NCBI RefSeq assembly: GCF_014697575.1
Contig: NZ_JACJSC010000004.1
Coordinates: 1 to 64,000, forward strand
DNA length: 64,000 nt
Direction: 5' to 3'
DNA from: Planktothrix sp. FACHB-1365
GTDB taxonomy: Bacteria > Cyanobacteriota > Cyanobacteriia > Cyanobacteriales > Microcoleaceae
Below are positions 9,026 through 19,077 of this stretch, piece by piece (the first letter of the stretch is position 1; the number at the start of each line of letters is the position of its first letter). The notes under the pieces were generated by a model. It was not told where the DNA came from. It did not search any database and saw nothing but the letters and a program-made list of their open reading frames with translations. A program made the position numbers and the translations under genes.

Positions 9026-12000
9026 ATGAATAATAATCCCCAATTTCGCTATGATTATCAAGTCGGGGGGAGTCTTCCCGTTGATGCTCCTACCTATATT
9101 AAAAGAGTAGCTGATCAGGAATTTTACGACGCATTAAAACAGGGAGAATTTTGCTATGTTCTTAACTGTCGTCAGATGGGAAAATCCAGTTTAAGGGTGC
9201 AAACCAGGCGGCGGTTAGACGAGGAAGGATATGCTTGTGTGGCGATTGATATTACCGCCATTGGAACTTTAGAAATTACCCCCGAACAGTGGTATCGAGG
9301 GATGATTGAAGAAATTAGTAATAGCTTAGAATTATATACGAAATTTGACTCGGAGGAATGGTGGGAACAGCATCACCATTTATCCTTGACACAACGGTTT
9401 TGCAGGTTTTTAGAAGACATTCTTCTGAAATTCATTACAAAACCGATTGTGATTTTTATTGATGAAATTGATAGCATTTTAAGTTTACCCTTTAAAATTG
9501 ATGACTTTTTTGCCTTAATTCGAGAGTGTTATAATCATCGAGCAGATCAACCGATTTATCAACGGTTAACTTTTGCCTTATTAGGGGTGACAACACCACC
9601 GGATTTAATTCAAGATAAACGACGCACCCCGTTTAATATTGGTCAAGGGATAGAATTAACCGGATTTCAGTTAACACAATCTGAACGGCTTGCTGAGGGG
9701 TTGAGGACGCAAACGGAACACCCTGAAAAGGTATTAGAAGCGGTGTTAAATTGGACGGGAGGACAACCGTTTTTAACGCAAAAACTCTGTAAATTAATTC
9801 GAGAAACTCATCAAATTATTCCGCCTAATGAAGAGGTAGAATGGGTGGAAAATTTAGTGCAAGACCGCATTATTAGTAACTGGGAAGGACAGGACACCCC
9901 CGAACATTTAAGAACGATTCGAGATCGGATTCTTTATGCTGGACATCAACGCACGGGACGACTTCTCGGACTCTATCAACAAATCTTACAACAACAGGGA
10001 ATTGCTGCGGAAGATAACCCGGATCAAGTGATGTTGCGGCTATCGGGATTAGTGGTAAAACAGCAGGGAAAACTGAAGGTTTATAATCAAATTTATGCAA
10101 CGGTTTTTAATTTAATTTGGGTAGAAACCGCTTTAGCAAATTTACGACCCTACTCAGAAGCGTTTAGTGCTTGGGAAAAGTCAGAACGTCAGGATGATTC
10201 CCGGTTGTTGCTGGGGGAAGCGTTAAAAGAAGCGAAAAAATGGGCTGAGGGAAAAAGCCTGAGTAGTGAAGATTATCAATATTTAGCAGCCAGTGAAGAA
10301 TTAGATAAACGGGCGATGCAAGCGGAATTAGATGCCAAACAAAAAGCTTATGAAATTTTATCAAAAGCCAAACAACGAGCTACTTTAATCGGGCTGATTT
10401 CTGGTGTCGCCTTTGCCGTTGCTTTCGTTTCTTTCGTTGGAGTTATGATTGCAGTCAGAGAAGCAAAGTTAACTTTAGCCGCCACAGAAATCAGGTTAAA
10501 AGCTTCTTCTGCACAGGAATTATTCAGTCAGGGTCAAGAATTATTAGCCCTAAAAGAAGCCTTAATCACAGCCAAACAACTCAAAAAATTAGATCATTCT
10601 GTTTGGGAAAAAAATAATACCCGTGTGCAAACCGCTACCACCCTTCAAAAGATTTTGTATGGGGTAAAAGAGCAGAATAGCTGGAAAGGTCATGAGAACA
10701 CGGTCGATAGTGTGAGTTGGAGTCCCGACGGCCAAACCCTGGCTTCTGGAAGTTACAAGACCATTAAGCTGTGGAGTCGAGAAGGTCAACTGTTGCAGAC
10801 CCTCAATGGCCATGAGGATCTGGTCAATAGTGTGAGTTGGAGTCCCGACGGCCAAACTCTGGCTTCTGGGAGTGGTGACAACACCATTAAGCTGTGGAGT
10901 CGAGAGGGTCAACTGTTGCAGGCTCTCAAGGGTCACGAGAGTTGGGTTAGCACTGTAAGTTGGAGTGCTGACGGTCAAACTCTGGCTTCTGGGAGTGGTG
11001 ACAACACCATTAAGCTGTGGAGTCGAGAGGGTCAATTGTTGCAAACTCTCAACGGCCATGAAAAGGAGGTCAGTAGTGTGAGTTGGAGTGCTGACGGTCA
11101 AACTCTGGCTTCTGGGAGTGGTGACAACACCATTAAGCTGTGGAGCCGAGAGGGTCAACTGTTGCAAACTCTCAACGGCCATGAAAAGGAGGTCAGTAGT
11201 GTGAGTTGGAGTGCTGACGGTCAAACTCTGGCTTCTGGGAGTGGTGACAACACCATTAAGCTGTGGAGTCGAGAGGGTCAACTGTTGCAGACTCTCCAGG
11301 CTCATGAGGATTCGGTCAGTAGTCTGAGTTGGAGTCCCGACGGTAAAACCTTGGCTTCTGGGAGTGATGACAACACCATTAAGCTGTGGAGTCGAGAGGG
11401 TCAACTGTTGCAGACTCTCAAGGGTCATGAGAGTTCGGTCAATACAGTGAGTTGGAGTCCCGACGGTAAAACCTTGGCTTCTGGGAGTGATGACAACACC
11501 ATTAAGCTGTGGAGTCGAGAGGGTCAACTGTTGCAGACTCTCAACAGCCATAAGGGTTGGGTCAAGAGTGTGAGTTGGAGTCCCGACGGTAAAACCCTGG
11601 CTTCTGGGAGTTATAACCACACCATTAAGCTATGGAGTCGAGAGGGTCAACTGTTGCAAACTCTCCAGGCTCATGAGAATTGGGTCATGAGTGTGAGTTG
11701 GAGTCCCGACAGCCAAACCCTGGCTTCTGGGAGTAAAGACAAGACTATCAAGCTGTGGAGTCGAGAGGGTCAACTGTTGCAGACTCTCAACGGCCATGGG
11801 AGTTTGGTCTTGAGTGTGAGTTGGAGTCCCGACGGTAAAACCTTGGCTTCTGGGAGTTTGGACAACACCATTAAGCTGTGGAGTCGAGGGGGTCAACTGT
11901 TGCAGACTCTCAATAGCGATTGGAGTTCGGTCTTGAGTGTGAGTTGGAGTCCCGACGGTAAAACCTTGGCTTCTGGGAGTAGTGACTACACCATTAAGCT

Positions 12001-12502
12001 GTGGAGTCGAGAGGGTCAACTGTTGCAGACTCTCAACGGCCATGAGGGTTCGGTCATGAGTGTGAGTTGGAGTCCTGACGGCCAAATCCTGGCTTCTGGG
12101 AGTGAAGACAACACCATTAAGCTGTGGAGTCGAGAGGGTCAACTGTTGCAGACTCTCAACGGCCATGAGGGTTCGGTCATGAGTGTGAGTTGGAGTCCTG
12201 ACGGCCAAACCCTGGCTTCTGGGAGTTTGGACAGCACTATTAAGCTGTGGAGTCGAGAGGGTCAACTGTTGCAGACTCTCAACAGCCATAAGGGTTGGGT
12301 CATGAGTGTGAGTTGGAGTCCCGACGGTAAAACCTTGGCTTCTGGGAGTTTAGACAAGACCATCAAGCTGTGGCATTTGGATTTAGATCTATTAATGGTA
12401 TCGGCTTGTGAGTGGATGAAGGATTATCTGGAGAATAGTTCGAGTGTGAGTGAGGAGGATAGACATTTGTGTGATGGGGTGACGGTGAATAAACCGCAGT
12501 GA
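9026..12502 (+). CDS. AAA_35 NTPase - transmembrane segment - 14 WD40 repeats
   Basis: The 1158-residue protein begins with an AAA_35 domain (about residues 5-390): LNCRQMGKSSL with the GKS at 52-54, Walker B PIVIFIDEID near 143-152, and RRTPFNIGQGIEL. A single membrane helix lies at about 451-475, between charged helices. From residue 555 there are 14 WD40 blades of 41 residues (the first has 40), all reading close to SVSWSPDGQTLASGS...NTIKLWSREGQ. Fourteen blades fit two seven-bladed propellers. A C-terminal helix with CEWMKDYLENS and HLCDG follows. It is likely a membrane-anchored sensor whose propellers bind a ligand and whose NTPase talks to the upstream CHAT protein. The ligand is unknown. 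Confidence 0.9.
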   Translation: MNNNPQFRYDYQVGGSLPVDAPTYIKRVADQEFYDALKQGEFCYVLNCRQMGKSSLRVQTRRRLDEEGYACVAIDITAIGTLEITPEQWYRGMIEEISNSLELYTKFDSEEWWEQHHHLSLTQRFCRFLEDILLKFITKPIVIFIDEIDSILSLPFKIDDFFALIRECYNHRADQPIYQRLTFALLGVTTPPDLIQDKRRTPFNIGQGIELTGFQLTQSERLAEGLRTQTEHPEKVLEAVLNWTGGQPFLTQKLCKLIRETHQIIPPNEEVEWVENLVQDRIISNWEGQDTPEHLRTIRDRILYAGHQRTGRLLGLYQQILQQQGIAAEDNPDQVMLRLSGLVVKQQGKLKVYNQIYATVFNLIWVETALANLRPYSEAFSAWEKSERQDDSRLLLGEALKEAKKWAEGKSLSSEDYQYLAASEELDKRAMQAELDAKQKAYEILSKAKQRATLIGLISGVAFAVAFVSFVGVMIAVREAKLTLAATEIRLKASSAQELFSQGQELLALKEALITAKQLKKLDHSVWEKNNTRVQTATTLQKILYGVKEQNSWKGHENTVDSVSWSPDGQTLASGSYKTIKLWSREGQLLQTLNGHEDLVNSVSWSPDGQTLASGSGDNTIKLWSREGQLLQALKGHESWVSTVSWSADGQTLASGSGDNTIKLWSREGQLLQTLNGHEKEVSSVSWSADGQTLASGSGDNTIKLWSREGQLLQTLNGHEKEVSSVSWSADGQTLASGSGDNTIKLWSREGQLLQTLQAHEDSVSSLSWSPDGKTLASGSDDNTIKLWSREGQLLQTLKGHESSVNTVSWSPDGKTLASGSDDNTIKLWSREGQLLQTLNSHKGWVKSVSWSPDGKTLASGSYNHTIKLWSREGQLLQTLQAHENWVMSVSWSPDSQTLASGSKDKTIKLWSREGQLLQTLNGHGSLVLSVSWSPDGKTLASGSLDNTIKLWSRGGQLLQTLNSDWSSVLSVSWSPDGKTLASGSSDYTIKLWSREGQLLQTLNGHEGSVMSVSWSPDGQILASGSEDNTIKLWSREGQLLQTLNGHEGSVMSVSWSPDGQTLASGSLDSTIKLWSREGQLLQTLNSHKGWVMSVSWSPDGKTLASGSLDKTIKLWHLDLDLLMVSACEWMKDYLENSSSVSEEDRHLCDGVTVNKPQ
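10688..12376 (+). repeat. Fourteen near-identical 123-bp WD40-coding repeats
   Basis: The repeats are highly similar even at synonymous positions, for example the recurring run ATTAAGCTGTGGAGTCGAGA. Blades 4 and 5 are the same at protein level, as are long parts of 12 and 13. Differences cluster just after the GH dipeptide (EDL, ESW, EKE, KGW, ENW, GSL, EGS) and in the SGSxDx turn (GDN, DDN, YNH, KDK, LDN, SDY, EDN). The maintained phase leaves long open antisense frames, which are artefacts. Confidence 0.92.
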
Positions 12503-12534
12503 GATCCCCCCTAGCCCCCCTTAAAAAGGGGGGA
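12503..12534. repeat. GC-rich dispersed palindromic element, copy 1
   Basis: GATCCCCCCTAG followed by CCCCCCTTAAAAAGGGGGGA starts directly after the TGA of the WD40 gene. It is in reverse orientation to copies 2 and 3 and has a stem of six to eight base pairs. It could act as a terminator for the CHAT module. Confidence 0.75.
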
Positions 12535-12590
12535 ACCGGAAAATAACAGTCTTTTTTAACGAATATTATGGGAAAATTAGGAACTCAAAG

Positions 12591-12621
12591 TCCCCCTTTT
12601 TAAGGGGGATTTAGGGGGATC
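12591..12621. repeat. GC-rich dispersed palindromic element, copy 2
   Basis: TCCCCCTTTTTAAGGGGGAT followed by TTAGGGGGATC lies 40 bp before the oxoprolinase start. It has the same orientation as the copy embedded in that gene. Confidence 0.75.
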
Positions 12622-12660
12622 AAATCTTAGGGTAAAATACGAATTTTAGATTAACTGATT

Positions 12661-15600
12661 ATGACTTCCACACCCCAACCCAACGCTACAACCTATCAAT
12701 TTTGGATTGACCGAGGGGGCACCTTTACCGATATTGTTGCCCGCAAACCCGATGGAAGTTTAATCACCTATAAATTATTATCAGAAAATCCCGAACGTTA
12801 TCCCGATGCAGTCATTCAAGGCATCCGAGAAATATTAGAATTATCCCCCCATCAACCCATCCCCAGTGAATTAATTTCCGAAGTGAAAATGGGGACAACT
12901 GTTGCCACCAATGCCTTATTAGAACGAAAAGGCGATCGCACTTTATTAATAATAACAAAAGGTTTCAAAGATGCGTTAAGAATTGACTATCAAAATCGCC
13001 CCGATATTTTTGCCCGTCAGATTATTTTACCCGAAATGCTCTATGAACAAGTCATCGAAGTGGAAGAACGTTATACCGCCCAAGGCGAAGAATTAACCCC
13101 CGTTAATTTAGCCGGATTAAAACCCCAATTACAACAAGTTTATCAAACCGGAATTAGAAGCTGTGCCATTGTTTTAATGCACGGTTATCGCTATCCCCAA
13201 CACGAACAACAAATTGCTACCTTAGCCCAAGAAATCGGCTTTACTCAAATTTCCATTTCCCATCAAGTTAGCCCCTTAATGAAGTTAGTCAGCCGAGGAG
13301 ATACCACCGTTGTTGATGCTTATTTATCGCCTATTTTAAAATGTTATATTAATCAAGTTGCTTCTCAATTAAATTCTAACTCCCCCCTTTTTAAGGGGGG
13401 TTGGGGGGGATCAAACCCCATAAAATTAATGTTTATGCAATCCAATGGTGGCTTAACCAATGCCCAAAAATTCCAAGGAAAAGATAGTATCTTATCAGGG
13501 CCAGCCGGAGGAATTGTAGGCGCAGTTCAAACCAGTTTAAAAGCCGGATTTCAGAATATTATTACTTTCGATATGGGCGGAACATCCACCGACGTCGCCC
13601 ATTTTAATGGCGAATATGAACGCCAATTTGAAACAGAAATAGCGGGAGTCAGAATGCGAACTCCGATGATGGCTATTCATACCGTCGCGGCGGGAGGGGG
13701 TTCAATTTTAAGCTTTGATGGGTCAAGATATCGCGTTGGGCCAGAGTCCGCAGGCGCTAATCCTGGGCCAGCTTGTTATCGCAATGGTGGACAATTAACG
13801 GTGACAGATGCTAATGTAATGTTAGGGAAAATTCAGCCCCAATTCTTCCCGAAAGTATTTGGAAAAAACGGTGATTTACCCTTAGATGCTGAAATTGTTT
13901 GTCAAAAATTTACTGAATTAGCAATAGAAATTCAAACCCAAACCGGAGATACTCGCACACCGGAAGAAGTCGCCACCGGATTTATTACTATTGCGGTTGA
14001 AAATATGGCAAATGCCATTAAAAAAATCTCCCTACAACGGGGTTATGATATTTCTAATTATACCCTTTGTTGTTTTGGCGGTGCAGGGGGTCAACACGCT
14101 TGTTTAATAGCCAATACATTAGGAATTAAACAGATATTTATTCATCCCTACGCCGGAGTTTTGTCTGCTTATGGGATGGGTTTAGCGGATGTCAGAATAT
14201 TACGAGAAAAAGCGATAGAAAAACCATTAACCAAAAATTTGATTCCTGAGTTAGAAGCTAGTTTTTTAGAGTTAGAAACGGAAGCAAAAACAGAATTAGA
14301 AAATCCTGAATCAAAAATAGAGATAATTCTGAAGCTTAATCTCAAATATGAGGGAACAGATTCTATATTATCGGTTAATTTTATTAAAAATTTATCTAAT
14401 TTAACTCAACAATTTGAACAACAACATCAAACCCGCTACGGATTTATTAAACCTGAAAAAAGCTTAATTGTTGAATCCATTAATATTGAAATTATTCAAA
14501 AAATGGATACTTCCGAAGAACCGATATTAACCCGAACTCGCACTGAACCTCCTACAGCGATCGCAACAGTTCTTATATATACCAATAATCAATGGCAAAA
14601 TACCCCTATTTTTGAAAGAGATGATTTACAACCCGGAGATATTATTAACGGGCCTGCTATTATTATTGAATCGATTGGAACGAATATTATTGAACCGGGA
14701 TGGCAAGCAGAATTAACCGAACGAAATTATTTAATTTTAAAATCAAATCATTCTGTTAATTTTCCCTTAATTAAAGAAGAAAAAGCAATAAAAGCTGACC
14801 CCGTAAAATTAGAAATCTTTAAAAATCTATTTCAATTTATTGCAGAACAAATGGGAATTACGTTGCAAAATACCGCCAGTTCTGTTAATATTAAAGAACG
14901 CCTGGATTTCTCCTGTGCTATTTTTGATCAAAACGGTCAATTAGTTGCAAACGCACCCCATATTCCCGTTCATTTAGGGTCAATGAGTGAAAGCGTTGAA
15001 AGTTTAATCGCTGCGAAAGGAGAAACCCTAAAACCAGGGGATGTTTATCTATTAAATAATCCCTATAATGGCGGTACTCATTTACCCGATGTCACCGTCA
15101 TTACCCCAGTTTTTAATGATTCCGGTGAACAAATATTATTTTACGTTGCTTCACGGGGACATCAAGCCGATATTGGGGGAATAACACCGGGTTCTATGCC
15201 TCCTAATAGTACCCATATTGAGGAAGAAGGGATTTTAATTGATAATATTCAATTGGTTAAACAAGGGATATTTTTAGAAAGAGATCTCTTAAATTTATTA
15301 ACATCAGGAAAATACCCAGCCCGAAATCCTGCCACAAATATTGCTGATTTACAAGCGCAAATTGCTGCGAATGAAAAAGGCGTTCAAGAATTGCAAAAAA
15401 TGGTCACTCAATATGGCTTAAATACGGTTCAAACTTATATGCAGTATGTTCAGGATAATGCCGAAGAATCCGTGCGACGGGCAATTGATGTGTTAAAAGA
15501 TGGTGAATTTAGTTATCAAATGGATAATGGGGGAATAATTAAAGTTAGGATTAAAATTGATAAAAATAACCGCACTGCTAAAATTGATTTTACCGGAACA

Positions 15601-16326
15601 TCTGAACAATTAACGACTAATTTTAACGCCCCAAAAGCGGTTTGTAAAGCAGCCGTTTTATATGTTTTTAGAACCTTAGTTAATGATAGTATTCCTCTGA
15701 ATGCGGGATGTTTAAAACCGTTAAATATTATGATTCCTGAAGGCTGCTTTTTAAACCCCCATTATCCGGCGGCTGTGGTTGCGGGAAATGTGGAAACGTC
15801 TCAAGCGATAGTTGATACCTTATATGGCGCGTTAAACGTGATGTCAGCGTCTCAAGGAACAATGAATAACTTTACGTTTGGTAACGAAAATTATCAATAT
15901 TATGAGACAATTTGTGGGGGTTCAGGTGCGGGAATCAATTATAATGGAACTGATGCCGTTCATACCCACATGACTAATTCCCGTTTAACTGACCCAGAAG
16001 TATTAGAATGGCGTTATCCGGTATTATTAGAAGAGTTTAGTATTCGGAAAAATAGTGGCGGTTTAGGACAATTTCGAGGCGGGAATGGGATTATTAGAAA
16101 AGTACAATTTTTAGAAAAAATGACCGCAGCAATATTATCAGAACATCGCATTATTCCCCCCTTTGGGTTAAACGGCGGACAACCCGGTTTAGGGGGAAAA
16201 AATTATGTCATTCGTCATCAGGAAACAGTTGAAGAATTAGCAAGTACCGCAACAGTAGAAATGAATATTCATGATACTTTTGTAATTGAAACCCCAGGAG
16301 GGGGAGGATATGGAAAGAATCATTAA
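12661..16326 (+). CDS. 5-oxoprolinase / hydantoinase, HyuA-HyuB fusion
   Basis: The 1221-residue protein joins a HyuA-type ATP-grasp/ASKHA-like half (about 1-690, with [43 protein letters not shown]) to a HyuB half (about 705-1218, with [20 protein letters not shown] and [14 protein letters not shown]). The fused form is typical of ATP-dependent 5-oxoprolinase, which opens 5-oxo-L-proline to glutamate, although hydantoin substrates cannot be excluded. The odd point is an in-frame copy of the GC-rich palindromic element at 13381-13412, encoding [10 protein letters not shown] at residues 241-250 between the expected QVASQLN and [10 protein letters not shown] blocks. The enzyme may tolerate it as a surface loop. 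Confidence 0.92.
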   Translation: MTSTPQPNATTYQFWIDRGGTFTDIVARKPDGSLITYKLLSENPERYPDAVIQGIREILELSPHQPIPSELISEVKMGTTVATNALLERKGDRTLLIITKGFKDALRIDYQNRPDIFARQIILPEMLYEQVIEVEERYTAQGEELTPVNLAGLKPQLQQVYQTGIRSCAIVLMHGYRYPQHEQQIATLAQEIGFTQISISHQVSPLMKLVSRGDTTVVDAYLSPILKCYINQVASQLNSNSPLFKGGWGGSNPIKLMFMQSNGGLTNAQKFQGKDSILSGPAGGIVGAVQTSLKAGFQNIITFDMGGTSTDVAHFNGEYERQFETEIAGVRMRTPMMAIHTVAAGGGSILSFDGSRYRVGPESAGANPGPACYRNGGQLTVTDANVMLGKIQPQFFPKVFGKNGDLPLDAEIVCQKFTELAIEIQTQTGDTRTPEEVATGFITIAVENMANAIKKISLQRGYDISNYTLCCFGGAGGQHACLIANTLGIKQIFIHPYAGVLSAYGMGLADVRILREKAIEKPLTKNLIPELEASFLELETEAKTELENPESKIEIILKLNLKYEGTDSILSVNFIKNLSNLTQQFEQQHQTRYGFIKPEKSLIVESINIEIIQKMDTSEEPILTRTRTEPPTAIATVLIYTNNQWQNTPIFERDDLQPGDIINGPAIIIESIGTNIIEPGWQAELTERNYLILKSNHSVNFPLIKEEKAIKADPVKLEIFKNLFQFIAEQMGITLQNTASSVNIKERLDFSCAIFDQNGQLVANAPHIPVHLGSMSESVESLIAAKGETLKPGDVYLLNNPYNGGTHLPDVTVITPVFNDSGEQILFYVASRGHQADIGGITPGSMPPNSTHIEEEGILIDNIQLVKQGIFLERDLLNLLTSGKYPARNPATNIADLQAQIAANEKGVQELQKMVTQYGLNTVQTYMQYVQDNAEESVRRAIDVLKDGEFSYQMDNGGIIKVRIKIDKNNRTAKIDFTGTSEQLTTNFNAPKAVCKAAVLYVFRTLVNDSIPLNAGCLKPLNIMIPEGCFLNPHYPAAVVAGNVETSQAIVDTLYGALNVMSASQGTMNNFTFGNENYQYYETICGGSGAGINYNGTDAVHTHMTNSRLTDPEVLEWRYPVLLEEFSIRKNSGGLGQFRGGNGIIRKVQFLEKMTAAILSEHRIIPPFGLNGGQPGLGGKNYVIRHQETVEELASTATVEMNIHDTFVIETPGGGGYGKNH
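13381..13412 (+). repeat. GC-rich palindromic element inserted in frame in the oxoprolinase gene, copy 3
   Basis: TCCCCCCTTTTTAAGGGGGG followed by TTGGGGGGGATC matches copies 1 and 2 almost base for base. It starts exactly at codon 241 and is read as [10 protein letters not shown]. The flanking codons continue the conserved oxoprolinase sequence. Confidence 0.88.
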
Positions 16327-16353
16327 CTTTGACCAGATATTAAATGATTCCTT

Positions 16354-16385
16354 ATTCGTAATTCGTAATTCGTAATTCGTAATTC
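16354..16385. repeat. Heptanucleotide tandem repeat (ATTCGTA)n
   Basis: About 4.5 copies of the 7-bp unit lie in the 69-bp gap between two convergent genes. The same unit (as GAATTAC on the other strand) recurs at 39197-39222 and 48246-48291. This is the STRR type of cyanobacterial repeat. Confidence 0.9.
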
Positions 16386-16395
16386 CCTGTTCCCT

Positions 16396-16833
16396 CTAAT
16401 AAATTTGTTTTCTCATCACCAAACAATTGCGTTGATCATCTAACCGTGTATAATACAATTCATCCGTTAATTTAGACATAAAAATCAGTCCTCGTCCGCC
16501 TTCATGTTCTAACGGGTCAGCGTGCATTTCACTCATCGTCTCTAGGGCTTTTTCTAAGTTAAAAGGTTCTCCCCAGTCCCAAATTCGCATTTCAATCCAG
16601 GGGGAAAAAACCTTAACTTCTAACTCAATAGGTGTCGTTTCAGGTAAGGTACGGTGAGCATGGCGCACAGCGTTTGTAAAACCTTCCGTTAAAGCAATTT
16701 GACACTTATGAAAAATATCTGAAGGCAGAAAAGTAGAGGTGATTCTGTCAAACCACTTTAACACATCTTCTAAGGCGGTTAAGGAGGTTTTCACCTGAAG
16801 ATTAGATTGTGCTAGTAGCGCTTCATTACTCAT
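16396..16833 (-). CDS. RsbW-like anti-sigma factor / serine kinase (HATPase)
   Basis: I prefer the ATG at 16833, preceded by AGAGA and 7 bp downstream of the previous stop; a longer reading to 16872 would overlap that gene. The GHKL ATPase fold is short, with N-box TEGFTNAVRHAH and G-box HEGGRGLIFMSKLTDEL. Such kinases phosphorylate a STAS-domain antagonist and switch partners. The gene directly upstream encodes a STAS domain fused to a sugar transferase, so the likely substrate is encoded next door. The output may therefore be exopolysaccharide synthesis rather than a sigma factor; that is inference. Confidence 0.88.
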   Translation of the reverse strand: MSNEALLAQSNLQVKTSLTALEDVLKWFDRITSTFLPSDIFHKCQIALTEGFTNAVRHAHRTLPETTPIELEVKVFSPWIEMRIWDWGEPFNLEKALETMSEMHADPLEHEGGRGLIFMSKLTDELYYTRLDDQRNCLVMRKQIY

Positions 16834-16840
16834 CAATTCT

Positions 16841-17845
16841 CTACATAGCACCGCTATTTTTGTGAAATACAACCATTATAGTTTTGGCAATTAACTTCAT
16901 GTCGTACATTAAACTCCAATTTTCTTGATACTTCAAATCTAAACGAATAATATCCTCAAAATTTTTAACTTGAGAGCGACCATTTACTTGCCATTCTCCC
17001 GTCATTCCCGGCTTGACATCTAATCTTTGCCATTGAGGAACTTCATAACGTTCTACCTCATCCGGTGTAGGCGGACGAGTACCCACTAAACTCATTTCAC
17101 CCTTTAAAACATTCCAAAATTGCGGTAATTCATCTAAACTGGTTCGCCGTAAAAACTGACCCACTTTGGTAATTCGAGGGTCATTATCATTCTTGAAAAT
17201 AGCCCCTTGTGCTTGATTGGGAATTTTATCTTTTAGTGCTTCTGCATTGCTACACATGGAACGAAACTTCCAAATGCGAAATCGTTTTCCCATCCACCCA
17301 CAACGCACTTGACCAAAGAAAATCGGCCCCGGACTATCTAAACGAATGGCAAGAATAATCGGAACTGCTAAGATTGATGTAATTCCTAAACCCACAAGGG
17401 CACCCACAACATCAATGAATCGCTTCAACCAAGACCTAATAGACGGATGAGTCACAGGAAGGCGATTTTCTCCGCGAACTTTTTCCTTGAGTACGTCGTC
17501 CGCACTCGGAGGTTCTATGGTTAACACTTGGTCGAGGGAAGTGAGGGAAAAAACAGCCATCACTTGAGAGCCAACGGATTTTAATACTAAGTCAATACCT
17601 TTGGCTTTTGTTGTTTTTAGATTGCTAATCAGTGCACCAATTCCGCTACTATCAATAAATATAGTCTGGCTAAAATCCAAAATAATTTTTTTCGGCGGAG
17701 GATTGAGAGAAATAACATCCTGACAGGTCGTTTTAAAGGAAACCGCCTCTAACACACTTAAACGTTCCGGTAAGCGAACAGAGACGATCTCTCCTGCTAG
17801 GGTAATGTGAAATTTTTCCTCTGGAATTTGACCAACCATCTCCAT
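16841..17845 (-). CDS. STAS domain fused to an undecaprenyl-phosphate sugar transferase
   Basis: Residues about 8-105 are an anti-sigma-antagonist (STAS) domain with the phosphorylatable Ser motif FIDSSGIGALI. Residues about 135-334 are a bacterial sugar transferase (PglC/WbaP/HepC-like): KRFIDVVGALVGLG plus a reentrant hydrophobic segment, SPGPIFFGQVRCGWMGKRF, FKNDNDPRITKVGQFLRRTS, DELPQFWNVLKGEMSLVG and PGMTGEWQVNGRS. These enzymes put the first sugar phosphate on undecaprenyl phosphate in exopolysaccharide synthesis. The adjoining RsbW-like kinase suggests phosphorylation control of this enzyme. Both domains are confident; the regulatory circuit is inferred. Confidence 0.9.
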   Translation of the reverse strand: MEMVGQIPEEKFHITLAGEIVSVRLPERLSVLEAVSFKTTCQDVISLNPPPKKIILDFSQTIFIDSSGIGALISNLKTTKAKGIDLVLKSVGSQVMAVFSLTSLDQVLTIEPPSADDVLKEKVRGENRLPVTHPSIRSWLKRFIDVVGALVGLGITSILAVPIILAIRLDSPGPIFFGQVRCGWMGKRFRIWKFRSMCSNAEALKDKIPNQAQGAIFKNDNDPRITKVGQFLRRTSLDELPQFWNVLKGEMSLVGTRPPTPDEVERYEVPQWQRLDVKPGMTGEWQVNGRSQVKNFEDIIRLDLKYQENWSLMYDMKLIAKTIMVVFHKNSGAM

Positions 17846-18014
17846 GATTTGCTGGGTAGTTGTTGTTAATTTGACTGCTGTATTTTGACGATACCGACAA
17901 AGAATTGAGAAAGAGGCTGAATTATAGTGGAAAATTGTGGTAGATTTACCTCTTTCTAGTGTGACAATTGCACCCCTGGTAAAAATCTCTATTATTTTAA
18001 GATCCAGAATGATT

Positions 18015-19010
18015 CTATCCTAAAATTTCTCCAACCGCCAGACGGGTTCCGTTTGCAAAATCCAAACCAGATTGTACTCGTTTCCCGGCTAATTGTACTT
18101 CTGTCAATAGTAGTAATCCTGCACCCGTTTGCACCACTGGCCCAAAACGTTTAACTAAAGCGACTACTTCTCCCGGTTGTCCTGAAAGTTGAGATAAATA
18201 AGGCCATTGTTGTTGCAAATTTTGGTATTCCGGGGGAAATTGAGATTGATATTCTGGCATTAAGGGTACAGTAGCACAAACTTTCAAGGGTTTATCCCGA
18301 AATGATGTGATACAGTTGGGGTAAAAGCCTCGAATTTGATGATGTAATGCGATCGCAGATCGATGCCAATCTAAATGATAATCTTGATCTTTAATTAAAG
18401 GGGCATAAGTTGCCAAGGCTTGATCTTGAGGAATCGGTTGAATTTCTCCTCTGTCTAATTTTACTAACGTTTCTACTAATAAATCAGCCCCCAATTGGGC
18501 TAAACGTTGTCCTAAATCCGTTGCATTTTCTAATAGTCCAATGGGTGTCACCACTTTTAATAACATCGGCCCAGTGTCCATCCCTGCATCCATTAACATA
18601 GAAGTCATTCCCGTTTCCTCTTCCCCATGATATAAACACCATTGAATCGGGGCGGCTCCGCGATATTTGGGTAAAATTGAGCCATGACCATTCACACATC
18701 CCAACCGAGGCATATCCAGAATTTCTGGGGATAAAATTTGTCCATAAGCCACCACCACAAAAACATCCGCCTGAGCTTCTCGCAATAGATTTAAGGTGTT
18801 TTGATCTTTTTTCACCCGTTTGGGCTGCCAAATCGATAATTGATGGGTTTCTGCTAATATTTTGACCGGAGAAGGGGTCAATTGACTCCCCCGACCTCGG
18901 CGTTTATCCGGTTGAGTCACAACGGCTAAAACGTCAAATTCAGGGTGGTCTAACAACCGTTCTAAACTCGGAACTGCAAATTGAGGTGTACCAAAAAAAA
19001 CAATTTTCAT
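18015..19010 (-). CDS. fmt: Methionyl-tRNA formyltransferase
   Basis: The 331-residue protein starts [17 protein letters not shown]. It carries the formyl-transfer signature around [19 protein letters not shown] and the [11 protein letters not shown] loop with the catalytic Asp. It transfers a formyl group from 10-formyl-THF to initiator Met-tRNA. The usual N-V-H-G-S is N-G-H-G-S here; the Asn and His are kept. The C-terminal OB-like domain begins near residue 210. An STRR heptamer array lies just upstream (19021-19054), so the promoter must be in or beyond it. Confidence 0.96.
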   Translation of the reverse strand: MKIVFFGTPQFAVPSLERLLDHPEFDVLAVVTQPDKRRGRGSQLTPSPVKILAETHQLSIWQPKRVKKDQNTLNLLREAQADVFVVVAYGQILSPEILDMPRLGCVNGHGSILPKYRGAAPIQWCLYHGEEETGMTSMLMDAGMDTGPMLLKVVTPIGLLENATDLGQRLAQLGADLLVETLVKLDRGEIQPIPQDQALATYAPLIKDQDYHLDWHRSAIALHHQIRGFYPNCITSFRDKPLKVCATVPLMPEYQSQFPPEYQNLQQQWPYLSQLSGQPGEVVALVKRFGPVVQTGAGLLLLTEVQLAGKRVQSGLDFANGTRLAVGEILG

Positions 19011-19020
19011 TATCTTGTAA

Positions 19021-19054
19021 TCAGTTATCAGTTATCAGTTATCAGTTATCAGTT
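19021..19054. repeat. Heptanucleotide tandem repeat (TCAGTTA)n
   Basis: Nearly five copies of TCAGTTA fill most of the 67-bp gap between fmt and the OmpA-like gene. Confidence 0.9.
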
Positions 19055-19077
19055 TAAGAGTGAATCCTTGATTATTT

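Noticed and set aside
10589-12289. Two long antisense open frames (343 and 219 codons) across the WD40 repeats, with repeating ESLQQLTLSTPQ units
   Set aside because: They exist only because each 123-bp repeat keeps the same phase on both strands. They have no ribosome site and mirror the sense repeats.
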